64,000 nucleotides of DNA from the NCBI GenBank assembly GCA_028554795.2, contig CM068827.1, forward strand, positions 138,700,493 to 138,764,492, written 5' to 3'. Positions within the stretch are counted from its first letter, which is position 1; each line of letters opens with the position of its first letter. The notes beneath the pieces are model-generated. The model was given only the letters and a program-made list of their open reading frames with translations. It searched no databases and was not told the origin of the DNA. Origin of the DNA: Sinohyriopsis cumingii (taxonomy: Eukaryota; Mollusca; Bivalvia; Unionida; Unionidae). The position numbers and the translations under genes are program-made. Shown here piece by piece: positions 42,601-50,488 of this stretch.

Positions 42601-45600
42601 TACATATCTGTATTGCTGTTTCCACATTTCAGGTTGATTATTTCTGGCCAATGGCTAAGTATTGCCAGTGTCCATGGGTATTCTGCTGCCATCATGTGGC
42701 AGGGATCGTCCTGGGCTTCGCCAATGTCGCAAATTGCGATTTTTTTTTCCTTATTGGCAACAAAAATATCCTATCTGGCAATTTTTTTGGAGACAGACTT
42801 TTTGGTTATTTAATTTGTACATACAATCATGGATTTGGACTGGATAAATTAAAAGGGAGAACGAATGGAAGCCACAAACTTGACTAAGCAATGCATTGGA
42901 ATCAATCTGTTACACAAGCGATCCTTTGTTCGTATTGACAACCCCATCTTTACAGTGCATTGTTACATCATAATCTGCTTATGCTGACATCTGGGCTGAG
43001 TACTGTATGCTGTGATACTGTCAATCATGCTACCGAACTATACCTACAACTGACCGACTTCTGAAGACGCGAATAGAACAGATACAATTAATTGAATGGC
43101 TAATCCTTCTGGTTTTTTTTGTTTGTTTTTTTTGGTTTTTTTACATATACCAATACAATAGTTTTGCTGAACCTTCATAGAAAACAGAGTACTGACTACT
43201 GTGTATAAATACAAAGCAAATGGAAAAAATCTCAATCACAATTATATCTGTCACCAGTGCAGCATTCTACTCATTGATCTTTTCCTTTTGCCATCATTCC
43301 GTGTTATGGCTGCAGAGACTTAAACTTCGCAACAAGAAATAGCAAAAAAAAAACAAACAGTTTTGCATAATTAATAATAATTATTTATTTCTCAAAATAC
43401 AGGAGTGAAAGAATCCCTAAATTGGGTGTGAATTTATGCTTATATATACGGTCCAATATTGCCAGGTGTTGACTCGTGCAAGTTTCATTCGTGGGAATGG
43501 AGATCCTATTTTGCTTGTCAAGGAAATTTATACAGCATTCAGTGATCATTCTTGGGATTTAGGAAGCAAGTCACTACAAGCTTTGTGGAGCTAGCCATAA
43601 GGGGGTGGGGGGGGCTGCTGAGAGACTACTGGTGTCACCTGTCAGCACTGTAGACTGTGAATGTGGATTCAGTAAGATGAACCTCATAAAAACTGACATC
43701 AGAAATAAACTCTGCATCTCATCTCTCGAGAATTTAATGAGAATCAGCATGTACAGACGTGAAAAATTAGATTTTGAAACTGCATTCAACAAGTGGGCAG
43801 CCCTAAAATCGTGACGGATCTTCATGTAACACTTTGTAACATTTTGTTAATGCTTGTTGTAATTAAAGTATTAATTAACCCATCTTTTGTAATTTTCATT
43901 GCCTGTTACATTAAAAGACTAAATTAACACTTGGAAAAATGTACATTACTTGTTTTGGCAACACTTTTTGAAAATTGGCGACAAAATATTGAGGTTGGCG
44001 ATTTTTTTGGCGACAGCTTTTTAAAAGCCAGGACCATCCCTGATGTGGGTTGTGGTAAACACTGCTATGCACACCAACACATACTTGCTCAGATTATGTA
44101 CAGCTTCCATTGTATTTTTCCCCCAGATTTTTCCTGGATTCCTGAATGGCTTTCAGCCTATCACTAGTTCAATGAATTTAGTTATCGTGTCCAGCTTTAA
44201 TAATAAATTATACCAATGCCCTCCTATTGTCTCTCATGTTATGTACACAATATTTCATAATATGGTGGGGATTTGACAAGTTTGTACTTTTTCCTTTATG
44301 CGTTTTGTTAAGATGTGACTTCCTTTATGTTTTTTTTTATTATCTCAAGATATGACTGCACACTTCATTTGTTTTAAAGTTCATATATTTGGCAGTTACT
44401 GGTAATGGCTTGGCAACATCTCCAAGTCTATGTGCACAATCCATATGTACTTGATCAATGTTCATCTCATGTACATCCTGTATGTATGTTTTTATTTTCT
44501 CCTCGCAATCTTCCCAGCTTTCATGATCATTCAGTTCATCAAATCTGTAAAATATTGAGTTGTTCCATCGAGATTCCAACTGGTCACAGCATTTCTCAAG
44601 GGTATGAAAACTGCACAGCAAAGTCTCATAATCTTAATAATACATGTAGCTGGTGTTGATATCAACTGCACCAACAAACAAACTCTTGCACATTCACAGG
44701 CATGTGTTTTGATAGCGGACTGACCATTGACTATTTCTCAAGCAATCACTGCCAGATGTATTAAGTTATCATTTGATGATGAAAACATATCAACTGTGGG
44801 TTTTTTAAAACATCAATATGTAAATAGAAATTTGTTCATAAAACCGTAAGTCAACTTGCTTTGGAGTAATAATGACAGACATGGCTGTCTAGAAAGTACC
44901 GCTTCGTTATATCATGTTTTCATACATCGTTGGGCAAATAAATTAGGGAAAATATACAATTCATAGAAAGCAAATCTAAATATTATGTGATTGAAGATTT
45001 AGCCTAAAAATATAAATACATGGGTCAGGAACATAAAGGGCAATGCTATGTTGGGGAATTTGAGAAGTGTTGTACAGTAAGGTCAATGTTATTTTCAGAT
45101 TTTTTTTTGTAAATATGAAAAATGCAGTAAATTAAATAATATCTAACCAATATACAATGATATTAAAAGTACACATACAAATATTAAAACCAGAAGCTAC
45201 AATATGAGTGGTTGTATTAAGAAAATCCCTTTTTCTAGAAACAGATGTACCCACATATCATGCGCATCATATCTGTTCTTGCCTGTGTCAATTCGGTTGA
45301 AAAGAATTGGCTAGTTCATTCATATGTTGACTTTAATGCTTCAGTTTGTCATCAACGGATAGTTATGGTAATGTTTAATCAGTAAGAATGAAATTGGAGC
45401 AAATAGTATGGTGTCAAGACACATGTGCATGAGCTCTCATGTACCTGTTATGCAGTCGTTTCAAACAAATTCTGAAATCATTTTATAATGCAATTTAAGA
45501 AAGTAAAAAAGTCTTAAGTACTGTAGTAGTTGATCAAAATTAGTTACAATTAATTACAATGTAAAGCTCTACTGTGCTCTTTTAAAGTCATTTGACAAAA

Positions 45601-47495
45601 ATGATTCATGTACCTCTCCATCCTAACAAGCAAGCTTTAAAGTATGACTACACTGCATATGAATATAATAACATTCATACACATACAAAATGTGTTTATA
45701 ATATACAAACAACACAGAGAATTTCGACATAAAAATAAAATATTGCTCAAAACCATGTTAAATGCAAATATGCATGCTGAGAGACAGATGACATAGTTCA
45801 AATACGAGACCAAAGCACACACACATACAAGTCAAACCTGTCTTAATGGTCACCCAAGATCAGCAGAAACCTGGTAAAAATTTCCATTCTACCCCTCCTT
45901 ATCTTTATGTCATGTAATGTCTTCTGCAGTCAGCAAATATGTGTTTCCTAACCATGCAGTGGTTTCACCCTGTTTTCCATGGTCACTAAAGCTTATCAGC
46001 AGTGATTGCTCCAAGTATGCAGAATGAACCTCTTTTGTTTCATGAGCAAAGCATGGTATATATAAAGCTATATTACATGATTCAATGTTTAAACATTTCA
46101 TAATTTGCTGCACTTACCATAATACAGTGTCTTTTCACTGCTATTAGGATGAACCCATTAACTGTTATTTTAAAATTTTGAATCAAAGCTATCTCTAAGT
46201 AAGTAAAAAATACATTTAATCCATAAGAGATGCAAGGCACTAGTGATATCCCTTACAGTTTAGGTGCTACTAGGTCACTTTTTTCTTTCAACATGGGTTG
46301 CCGCTGCAGACAGGTATATGTGTATATTGCTTTTCTTGCTTTGCTCCCATTTCTTCCTCTTCAGCTCTCACTCCTCCCTAATTTTGTCCAACAAAAGTCA
46401 CCTCTCCCTAAAATTAAACTCTAGCTTGACCCCTACCACAGGCATTCATGCTCTTCCTTTATTTGACTATATATATTCAACCCCTACCACAGGCATTCAT
46501 GCTCTTCCTTTATTTGACTATATTTTTTCAACCCCTACCACAGGCATTCATGCTCTTCCTTTATTTGACTATATTTTTTCAACCCCTACCACAGGCATTC
46601 ATGCTCTTCCTTTATTTGACTATATATATTCAACCCCTACCACAGGCATTCATGCTCTTCCTTTATTTGACTATATTTTTTCAACCCCTACCACAGGCAT
46701 TCATGCTCTTCCTTTATTTGACTATATTTTTTCAACCCCTACCACAGGCATTCATGCTCTTCCTTTATTTGACTATATATATTCAACCCCTACCACAGGC
46801 ATTCATGCTCTTCCTTTATTTGACTATATATATTCAACCCCTACCACAGGCATTCATGCTCTTCCTTTATTTGACTATATATATTCAACCCCTACCACAG
46901 GCATTCATGCTCTTCCTTTATTTGACTATATATATTCAACCCCTACCACAGGCATTCATGCTCTTCCTTTATTTGACTATATATATTCAACCCCTACCAC
47001 AGGCATTCATGCTCTTCCTTTATTTGACTATATATATTCAACCCCTACCACAGGCATTCATGCTCTTCCTTTATTTGACTAGATATATTCAACCCTTACC
47101 ACAAGCATTCATGCTCTTCCTTTATTTAACTATATATATTCTCAACCTGGCAGTTCTCAAATAGTTATGATGGACTGATCCGAGTTCTTGTATTATACCA
47201 GTTAAAACAAAAAATGGCAATATCTTTCTCGCCAAAAACACTAATTCCAACTGCATGACACAGGATACTTTTACATATTTAAGCAAGAAGTAGAGTGAAA
47301 TTTACAGAATGTGTGTATGGTGTTTTCTTACCATTGTTGCAACTTGTTTAATTTTGTTGGTATTTATTTTAACATCTTTGCTGGTTTCAGCAATCAGCTT
47401 CCCTGTACTTTTTGGACTCAGGATCCCCTCCATACCTCGGTGAATGTGGTGTGCAATCATATATGCTCTCTTGATCATTAAAGCACAGTATTAGC
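22260..47495 (-). CDS. QNG1: Queuosine 5'-phosphate N-glycosylase/hydrolase (QNG1/DUF2419), six exons seen, 3' end missing
   Basis: Host gene on the minus strand. Six exons with GT-AG borders, read from 47495 down to 22260, give a continuous protein of about 253 residues: 49 + 31.7 + 44.3 + 50 + 41.3 + 38.3 codons, with phases matching at every junction. Recognisable family stretches are [17 protein letters not shown] (N-terminus), [55 protein letters not shown] and [18 protein letters not shown], ending at TITMFADY. The family releases queuine from queuosine 5'-monophosphate during salvage of the tRNA micronutrient; this role comes from family knowledge. Full-length relatives continue about 100 more residues, which I could not locate. 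Introns are large and loaded with repeats. Confidence 0.9.
22771..23581. mobile_element. Non-autonomous hAT-like element
   Basis: Ends are inverted: AGCTGCCAACCCTC at the left and GAGGGTCGGCAGCT at the right (one mismatch in 14). The inside is non-coding. The size (~810 bp) and TIR style fit a hAT MITE. Target duplications are not clear. Confidence 0.55.
23582..24305. other. Intronic sequence, no gene recognised
   Basis: AT-rich intron between QNG1 exons 5 and 6. Nothing beyond scattered low-complexity sequence is visible. Confidence 0.4.
24310..24400. mobile_element. MITE fragment with GATCTGCCA palindrome
   Basis: Contains a near-perfect palindrome built on GATCTGCCAGTGCAT and its complement, followed by CTTGTAAGTC as in the element at 35385-35656. 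A third fragment with the same palindrome half-sites and a CTTATAAGTCA end lies at 22566-22650. Confidence 0.5.
24470..24665. repeat. ~60-bp minisatellite, about 3 copies
   Basis: Degenerate tandem units sharing TTGTYC-CAAYAAYC and GGGGACAA-AACAC words. Confidence 0.6.
24996..25119 (-). CDS. QNG1: QNG1 coding exon 5
   Basis: 124 nt, 41 codons plus one base, [20 protein letters not shown] onward to VAEYNGRK. Acceptor TTTTCTAG and donor GTAAGT flank it. Confidence 0.92.
25120..25529. other. Intronic sequence, no gene recognised
   Basis: Follows the acceptor of QNG1 exon 5. AT-rich, with an A-run near 25364. No feature recognised. Confidence 0.4.
25530..25745 (+). mobile_element. Bivalve-type conserved SINE/retroposon, copy A
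   Basis: Starts with a TTG-rich tract and GTAGGGTTTAACGCCATTTT, continues through AGGCTATACATGGCGGCC and GGAAGAAACCGGGAAA, and ends in a tRNA-like stretch with CGAGACTCGAACCCAAG, the complement of a B-box. The opening and the GGAGGAAGAAACC block are very common in bivalve genomes, from general knowledge. The 104-codon frame across it is not a gene. Confidence 0.75.
25746..26424. other. Intronic sequence, no gene recognised
   Basis: AT-rich, no exon or element boundary that I can support. Confidence 0.4.
26425..26730 (+). mobile_element. 3' end of a CR1/L2-type LINE
   Basis: Begins at the remnant GPATWNE, followed by the reverse-transcriptase C-terminal tail [16 protein letters not shown] ending in TAA at 26540-26542; this is the usual close of a CR1/L2-type ORF2. 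A 3' UTR follows with TTGTAAAGCGCTTAGAGC and an AGGCGTTATACAAAG stem-loop, then a TTATTAC-type tail. It is severely 5' truncated. Confidence 0.8.
26870..27005 (+). mobile_element. Bivalve-type conserved SINE/retroposon, copy B (truncated)
   Basis: Matches copy A from the TTG-rich start through GTAGGGTTTTGCGCCATTTT, AGGCTATACATTGCGGCCAG and the GAGGAAGAACC block, then stops after CACGAGAAGCT. The tRNA-like end is absent. Confidence 0.75.
27006..27825. other. Intronic sequence, no gene recognised
   Basis: AT-rich with a short GT run near 27393. Nothing else supported. Confidence 0.4.
27826..28235. repeat. ~18-bp minisatellite
   Basis: More than 20 degenerate copies of a unit close to ACTTCTTGTCAGTAACAAA. 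Variants alternate CAGT/CGGT and CTTCTT/CTTCAT, giving a partial ~36-54 bp higher-order pattern. Confidence 0.9.
28236..29052. other. Intronic sequence, no gene recognised
   Basis: AT-rich with a short duplicated AATAAATAGCATTAG phrase near 28580-28620. Confidence 0.4.
29053..30109. repeat. Composite minisatellite, left block
   Basis: Tandem copies of a unit built on CAGCTCTCCTTTGTTAATAT followed by variable linkers (CAAATATGGAAATA, AAAAAATATA, CCAATATAGAAATA), giving spacings of about 22-38 bp. Linkers recur in order, so the array has a higher-order structure of about 130 bp. Confidence 0.95.
30110..30711. other. 602-bp unique insert splitting the minisatellite
   Basis: Non-repetitive DNA inserted in the array; repeat sequence stops at about 30109 and resumes at 30712. 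The word CCAATA occurs in the array just left of the insert and exactly at the right junction, a possible 6-bp target duplication. No clear terminal inverted repeats. The hydrophobic frame at 30268-30525 has no recognisable homology, so I leave it uncalled. Confidence 0.6.
30712..31558. repeat. Composite minisatellite, right block
   Basis: Continuation of the 29053-30109 array with the same unit and linker types, degrading toward 31500-31558. Confidence 0.95.
31559..32513. other. Intronic sequence, no gene recognised
   Basis: AT-rich intron downstream of QNG1 exon 4. A minus-strand frame at 31853-32035 has no exon-like borders or homology. Confidence 0.4.
32514..32663 (-). CDS. QNG1: QNG1 coding exon 4
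   Basis: 150 nt, 50 whole codons, from [14 protein letters not shown] to HESGKILLQ. Acceptor TTGCAG and donor GTACAC flank it. Confidence 0.92.
32664..33325. other. Intronic sequence between QNG1 exons 3 and 4
   Basis: Contains a short AAATA tandem near 32675-32697. No gene recognised. Confidence 0.45.
33326..33552 (-). mobile_element. tRNA-headed SINE, copy 2
   Basis: Same family as 18801-19079, with shared distal, central and tRNA-like segments. It is more diverged: the B-box region reads TGGGTTTGAATGTGC-like instead of the canonical form, so it is probably older and inactive. Confidence 0.75.
33638..33698. repeat. (TA)n-(TG)n microsatellite
   Basis: About 48 bp of TA dinucleotides followed by (TG)n. 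It accounts for the YIYI open frame on the minus strand. Confidence 0.98.
33699..34224. other. Intronic sequence downstream of QNG1 exon 3
   Basis: AT-rich, no exon or element recognised. Confidence 0.4.
34225..34357 (-). CDS. QNG1: QNG1 coding exon 3
   Basis: 133 nt. The first G completes the split Trp codon; the exon then encodes [12 protein letters not shown] and [15 protein letters not shown], the best-conserved part of the family. The donor GTATGT follows a complete GAT codon. Confidence 0.92.
34358..35384. other. Intronic sequence between QNG1 exons 2 and 3
   Basis: Two loosely similar ~350-bp stretches, near 34700-34900 and 35040-35230, share words such as GATGACTGTACAAACA, TATGCAGGCAATA and CACCTRTG, so an old local duplication is likely. 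No gene. Confidence 0.5.
35385..35656. mobile_element. Foldback MITE with GATCTGCCA repeats
   Basis: Ends are inverted and imperfect: TATACTCACTTGTAAGTCA at the left, TGACTTATAATTGAGTATAT at the right, a TIR type seen in many animal MITEs. Inside are three tandem CAGATGCCGATCTGYCATTG units and a GATCTGCCAGTGC half palindrome. Related fragments lie at 22566 and 24310. Confidence 0.65.
35876..35970 (-). CDS. QNG1: QNG1 coding exon 2
   Basis: 95 nt, starting at ATGTATGAATG directly after the acceptor and ending in the first two bases of the TGG codon before GTAAGAG. It encodes the [13 protein letters not shown] segment. Its first ~24 nt and the adjoining intron end are the unit of the minisatellite at 36001-38090. 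Confidence 0.9.
36001..36166. repeat. QNG1 intron-exon junction minisatellite, proximal copies
   Basis: About 69-75-bp units repeat the last ~50 bases of the intron, the 3' splice acceptor and the first ~24 bases of QNG1 exon 2 (minus-strand sense), starting right next to the genuine exon at 35876-35970. Copies near 36019 and 36088. The array is then interrupted by the hAT-like element. Confidence 0.85.
36167..37659 (+). mobile_element. hAT-like DNA transposon, degenerate, 6-bp target duplication
   Basis: 1493 bp bounded by perfect 13-bp inverted ends (CATAGGTGTCAAC / GTTGACACCTATG) and flanked by GGAAGT on both sides (36161-36166, 37660-37665). Inside, only the N-terminal zinc-finger exon of a hAT/ZBED-type transposase is readable (37200-37448). 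No catalytic region remains, so it could only move with help. Confidence 0.85.
37200..37448 (+). pseudogene. BED-type zinc-finger N-terminus of a hAT transposase, frameshifted
   Basis: 82 residues starting with a basic leader (KKRRLEG), then a conserved WIEVFPGI segment and a zinc-finger pattern CKIC ... HFRTKLH (C-x2-C, H-x5-H), as in BED/ZBED and KIAA1586-like hAT proteins. After the finger the protein stops early, while the next frame (from about 37410) continues with [13 protein letters not shown], the kind of linker expected after such a finger. This suggests a one-base frameshift near 37405-37420. The rest of the transposase is absent. Confidence 0.7.
37660..38090. repeat. QNG1 intron-exon junction minisatellite, distal copies
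   Basis: Continues the array on the far side of the hAT-like insertion with about five further ~75-bp units (starts near 37699, 37778, 37851, 37926, 38001). In sense orientation each carries TTTACTTACAG-like acceptor sequence followed by ATGTATGAATGTGTG-like exon sequence. An isolated diverged copy lies near 38391-38478. Confidence 0.85.
38091..38850. other. Intronic sequence, no gene recognised
   Basis: AT-rich, apart from the diverged minisatellite unit at 38391-38478. Confidence 0.4.
38851..40334 (-). mobile_element. pogo/Tigger DNA transposon, internally deleted
   Basis: Ends are inverted (CAGTCAAACCCACTTATCTC at the left; CGAGATAACCGGGTTTGACTG at the right reads inward the same way) and flanked by TA on each side (38849-38850, 40335-40336). 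CTTATCTCGACC-type sub-terminal repeats recur near 38870, 38955 and 40260. At 1.48 kb it is much shorter than an autonomous element; only the C-terminal part of the transposase remains. Confidence 0.92.
39096..39692 (-). pseudogene. Tigger/pogo transposase C-terminal fragment
   Basis: 198 codons. The segment from ~19 reads [22 protein letters not shown], the region after the DDE domain of Tigger/Jerky-type transposases, and the end reads QTDITSYF, a usual Tigger terminus. The N-terminal CENP-B-like DNA-binding domain and the DDE core are absent. An eight-Asp run comes from an ATC/GAT trinucleotide tract near 39298-39321. Confidence 0.8.
40337..42699. other. Intronic sequence, no gene recognised
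   Basis: 2.3 kb of AT-rich intron between QNG1 exons 1 and 2. No splice-bounded exon, element ends or strong repeats seen. Confidence 0.45.
42700..44042 (+). mobile_element. hAT-like DNA transposon with transposase remnant
   Basis: 1343 bp with inverted ends (CAGGGATCGTCCTGG at the left; CCAGGACCATCCCTG at the right, one mismatch) and ATGTGG directly on both flanks, again a 6-bp duplication. It contains a hAT dimerisation-domain fragment at 43605-43814. Sub-terminal blocks with GGCRATTTTTTTGG-GACAG words occur near both ends. Confidence 0.85.
43605..43814 (+). pseudogene. hAT transposase C-terminal dimerisation domain fragment
   Basis: About 69 codons containing [36 protein letters not shown] and [13 protein letters not shown] before the stop: the order and spacing of the hATC domain (ZNF862/ZMYM6-like hAT relatives). 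The upstream catalytic region is missing, so this is a remnant. Confidence 0.85.
44340..44621 (-). pseudogene. LINE ORF1-type RNA-binding protein fragment
   Basis: 93 codons with [30 protein letters not shown] and [14 protein letters not shown], matching the coiled-coil/RRM ORF1 proteins of non-LTR elements, where the usual pattern is R-R-x-N-L-I-F-Y-G then ESWEDCE and HRLG. No ORF2 nearby; 5' and 3' truncated. Confidence 0.75.
44622..46429. other. Intronic sequence, no gene recognised
   Basis: AT-rich, with several short frames that lack homology. Nothing supported. Confidence 0.4.
46430..47150. repeat. 51-bp minisatellite, ~14 copies
   Basis: Near-identical units containing ACCACAGGCATTCATGCTCT and a TTTGACTATATATATTCAAC or TTTGACTATATTTTTTCAAC end. 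The two unit types are ordered in an A-B-B-A-B-B-A... start followed by a run of A. Because 51 is a multiple of 3, two frames stay open for over 230 codons; these are artefacts. Confidence 0.97.
47332..47495 (-). CDS. QNG1: QNG1 coding exon 1
   Basis: Acceptor AG at 47497-47496 follows a pyrimidine tract; donor GTAAG follows the ATG codon at 47334-47332. An in-frame TAA at 47493-47491 precedes the first ATG (47478), so coding starts here. A later ATG giving MEGILSPKS may be the true start, since family members begin close to the LSP motif. The exon's first bases are 5' UTR, so at least one non-coding exon lies upstream. Confidence 0.85.
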
Positions 47496-47827
47496 CTGGG
47501 AAAGAGAAACATAAAACTGAATAACACATTCAATAATGTTTCACCCACAGATAAAATACAAGAGTGCAAAAGAATAATACTGTAGATGGAACAACTTAAA
47601 ATGAGACAAACTGTTAAATGCAGTACCAATGTCACTATATTTAAACTGTGCGTAATGCATGTAGGATTTTTATTTCACGCTGATGTTGCCGACACTTCAC
47701 AAGAAATGTGCAATGATCAATGTTGCACAATGTGAAACAAATCTGAAAGACTACATGACCGTACATTTCATAAGGTAGCGCTAAGCACTGATAAATGACA
47801 TCTCCAACTAGGTATGGGTCATGAGTA

Positions 47828-48375
47828 GTCCAACATGTAAGACCTCGACACATATTTATGTTGTGTGTGTCAGGCACTAAAACAAAAATAACATGTGCTA
47901 TGTCTTACACTGTAGGACTAGGGTCACGAGATAAGAATAACATGTGCTATGTCTTGCATTGTAGGACTAGCGTCATGAGATAAGAATAACATGTGCTATG
48001 TCTTACATTGTAGGACTAGGGTCATGAGATAAAAATAACATGTGATGTCTCACATTGTATGACTAGGGTCATGAGATAAGAATAACATGTGCTATGTCTT
48101 ACACTGTAGGACTAGGGTCATGAGATAAAAATAACATGCTATGTCTTACATTGTAGGACTAGGGTCATGAGATAAAATTATCATGTGCTATGTCTTGCAT
48201 TGTAGGACTAGGGTCATGAGATAAAAATAACGTGCTATGTCTTAGATTGTAGGACTAGGGTCATGAGATAAGAATAACATGTGCTATGTCTTACATTGTA
48301 GGACTAGGGTCATGAGATAAAATTAACATGTGCTATGTCTTACTTTGTAGGACTTAGGGTCACGAGATAAGAATA
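47828..48375. repeat. ~49-bp minisatellite with a flanking inverted half-unit
   Basis: About ten units around ATGTGCTATGTCTTACATTG and TAGGACTAGGGTCATGAGAT. At the left edge (47828-47845) the sequence TAGTCCAACATGTAAGAC is the inverse of the unit's GTCTTACACTGTAGGACTA, so the array appears to have grown from one arm of a foldback element. Confidence 0.9.
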
Positions 48376-49231
48376 TGCAGAGTTTGGTTTTCTTAAGGAT
48401 GGGGTCTACACATGAAGCAATTCAATCAACCTTCCAGTTCTCTTTCAATATGAAGATGACTTAATCTAACACAATGTACGACGTCAATTCTGATACAGCT
48501 GACCATGCATATCAAGATCGACCTAATCCTACATAGTCCTATAATGTAAGGCACATCACCTTATATTTTTGTTCTGGGGGGTGATGGGTGTTATTGGTCA
48601 ACTAACAGCGCCGTGTAGCGTGTTTTTGTGTCGACTAACAGTGTAATGAAAGTCAAATTTTCAGGAATATCACACACAACTGGCAACCAATAATGATGCC
48701 TTTCTACAAAGTAAAGTTATAATGTTTTTGTTAGACTTTACTTACCATGGTGTCTTTTCTGTAATAAATTCAAATTCTCACAAAAGAAATGAACCTGTTT
48801 TCAAGTTTTGTTGGCATAAATTTCAGTTCGCTGGAAAGCGATGAATGCCAAAATCATATTAGATTTAAATATCATTCTTTAACAAAATGAATAAAAATAT
48901 ATTATTCCTATTGGAACTGTAAGCAACATTTTGTTTCATTCAAGAAACATATCCCCCACAAGAACCTACTTAAACATACTTTGGTAAACCTCAACTACCA
49001 ACAAATTCAAATGTATGTCAATGGAACATGAAAATGAGTTCATTTGCTACTGTCATATTTTCATTCCACCAGGATAAAGACAGCACAGTAAGTATAATAA
49101 TTACACATAAATTAGTGGAAGAGTGTCGACATATGCTGTCAAGTGTGTGAGATATTCCTGAAACTTTGACTACTCAGTCCAATGTCAACCGACATTGGAA
49201 CACGCTATACAAGGCCGTTCTTTGGGTAGTA
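48376..49231. other. Non-coding sequence upstream of QNG1 coding exon 1
   Basis: No gene recognised. A G6 run lies near 48577. A 13-nt stretch at 48746-48758 is bordered by AG and GT on the minus strand but cannot be supported as an exon. Confidence 0.4.
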
Positions 49232-49383
49232 AGACATAGCACTAAAACAAAAACATGTGCTATGTCTTACATTGTTGGACTAAGTCCTACAATGCAAGAC
49301 ATCGACACTGACATGTAAATTTTGGGGGCCTGACCCCCAAAACATAAATATAAAGGTCGATGTCTTAGATTGTAGAGCCTAGG
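49232..49383. mobile_element. Palindromic foldback element related to the 49-bp minisatellite
   Basis: Contains TGTCTTACATTGTTGGACT followed by its near-complement (49260-49301), then a TTTTGGGGG-CCTGA-CCCCCAAAA hairpin, then another GATGTCTTAGATTGTAG arm. It shares its arms with the array at 47828-48375. Confidence 0.6.
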
Positions 49384-49412
49384 AATAATGGTCGACCATG
49401 CGATGGGCACAT

Positions 49413-49414
<2 letters not shown>

Positions 49415-49446
<32 letters not shown>
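49415..49446. repeat. (AC)n microsatellite
   Basis: About 32 bp of AC dinucleotides. Confidence 0.98.
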
Positions 49447-49448
<2 letters not shown>

Positions 49449-49452
49449 TGAA

Positions 49453-49542
49453 CACAGGGGCTCGTTACAAAGAAAATCAAGGGATGGGGGTTCTAACCCG
49501 TAATAATATAACACTCGATTTTCTTTGTAACGAACCCCTGTG
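49453..49542. repeat. 26-bp inverted repeat
   Basis: Arms 49453-49478 and 49517-49542 (CACAGGGG-N-TCGTTACAAAG type) match at 25 of 26 positions around a 38-bp loop. MITE-like or a stable hairpin. Confidence 0.8.
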
Positions 49543-50252
49543 CTGTGAGTGTGATTTAACTCGTGAAACATCAACAGCTTTCGCTGTCGATACTCATATA
49601 ACAGAGAAGTGCAGATCTTGTGACAACACTCAAATCCAATTTTTGACAATCAATACCATAAGAAAATTTAGAGCAAATGCAACATAAACTCAAAATCAAC
49701 TTCTGGTCATCGAAATCGAAATATGTGTTTAGAGATGCGCAAACCAACGTTACAAACTTAATGTGATGTGTAGTTCCGGGCGGCGGTAGTACTAAAGTGC
49801 GAAAAGAACTTCTTTTCGCGGAAAGAAGAAAGAAGTGCGAAAAGAACCCATGTTTTCTTTCTTCTTTATAAAATTCAATGAATTTTTTTTTTTAATGAAA
49901 GATAATGATAAAGCACACTGACAAATGTATTTACAACATGAACTTTATGACTTTTTGCTCATACGACCAATACGTATGTACTTGAGTTTACGTAGCATGG
50001 TGGATACGGTTTCATATGTGTTTTAACGCGACAAAGCTCTGGATCGGCTGCTTTCTTTAGACGTGAGTCTCCATTTCGCAGACTTTGGTTTACATTGGAA
50101 GCTGGTGTGATTGGAAAGAAACAAAACCAGCTGTAATGTTATAGTAGTTTATGAACAACTCATAACGTGATAATATCTTGTTTTAGACCACTGTAGTTTC
50201 TGTTAAGTATGTTCCGTGATGAATTAACATGGCAATACCAAGAGGCCAGTTT
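49543..50252. other. Intergenic sequence between the unknown gene's 3' end and QNG1
   Basis: Slightly more CpG-rich around 49730-49800, which could be the QNG1 promoter/5' UTR region for minus-strand transcription (inference). Includes a perfect 10-bp-arm hairpin, GCGAAAAGAA-C-TTCTTTTCGC, at 49799-49819, with a further GTGCGAAAAGAAC copy at about 49835. Confidence 0.45.
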
Positions 50253-50488
50253 TTAAGTGTAGACCATCTGATGATCGACGCCTGAGTCTACCTTTTCTTC
50301 TCTTTGTGTTATACCATTATCATGTCTCTGTAGTTCTTGTAAAATATTTTCTTTCTTCACAATTTTTTTCTTGTCATGAATCGAATGGTCAGATTTAATG
50401 AACTTTACAGGCTCATCTATGACTATGAATGTTCCATCTTCATTTTTGTTGAAAGGTAGAGACTCAGTGATGGTATAGAGATGGAGAC
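50253..50488 (-). CDS. Terminal coding exon of an unrecognised host gene
   Basis: On the minus strand an acceptor (pyrimidine-rich tract then CAG, AG at 50490-50489) opens a 236-nt exon. It reads LHLYTITESLPFNKNEDGTF, continues through an acidic and then lysine-rich stretch (KKKIVKKENILQELQRHDNG) and ends VDHQMVYT at a TAA (50255-50253). Composition and codon usage look coding and hydrophilic. I do not recognise the family. Upstream exons would be at higher coordinates, either in 50489-53200 (none found) or beyond the viral element. Confidence 0.6.

Noticed and set aside
46264..47164. Two long plus-strand frames (272 and 238 codons)
   Set aside because: They are translations of a 51-bp minisatellite whose length is a multiple of three; two frames are open at once.
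48746..48758. 13-nt microexon with ATG between AG and GTAAGT upstream of QNG1
   Set aside because: Joining its ATG to the next exon meets a stop after a few codons; no other support.
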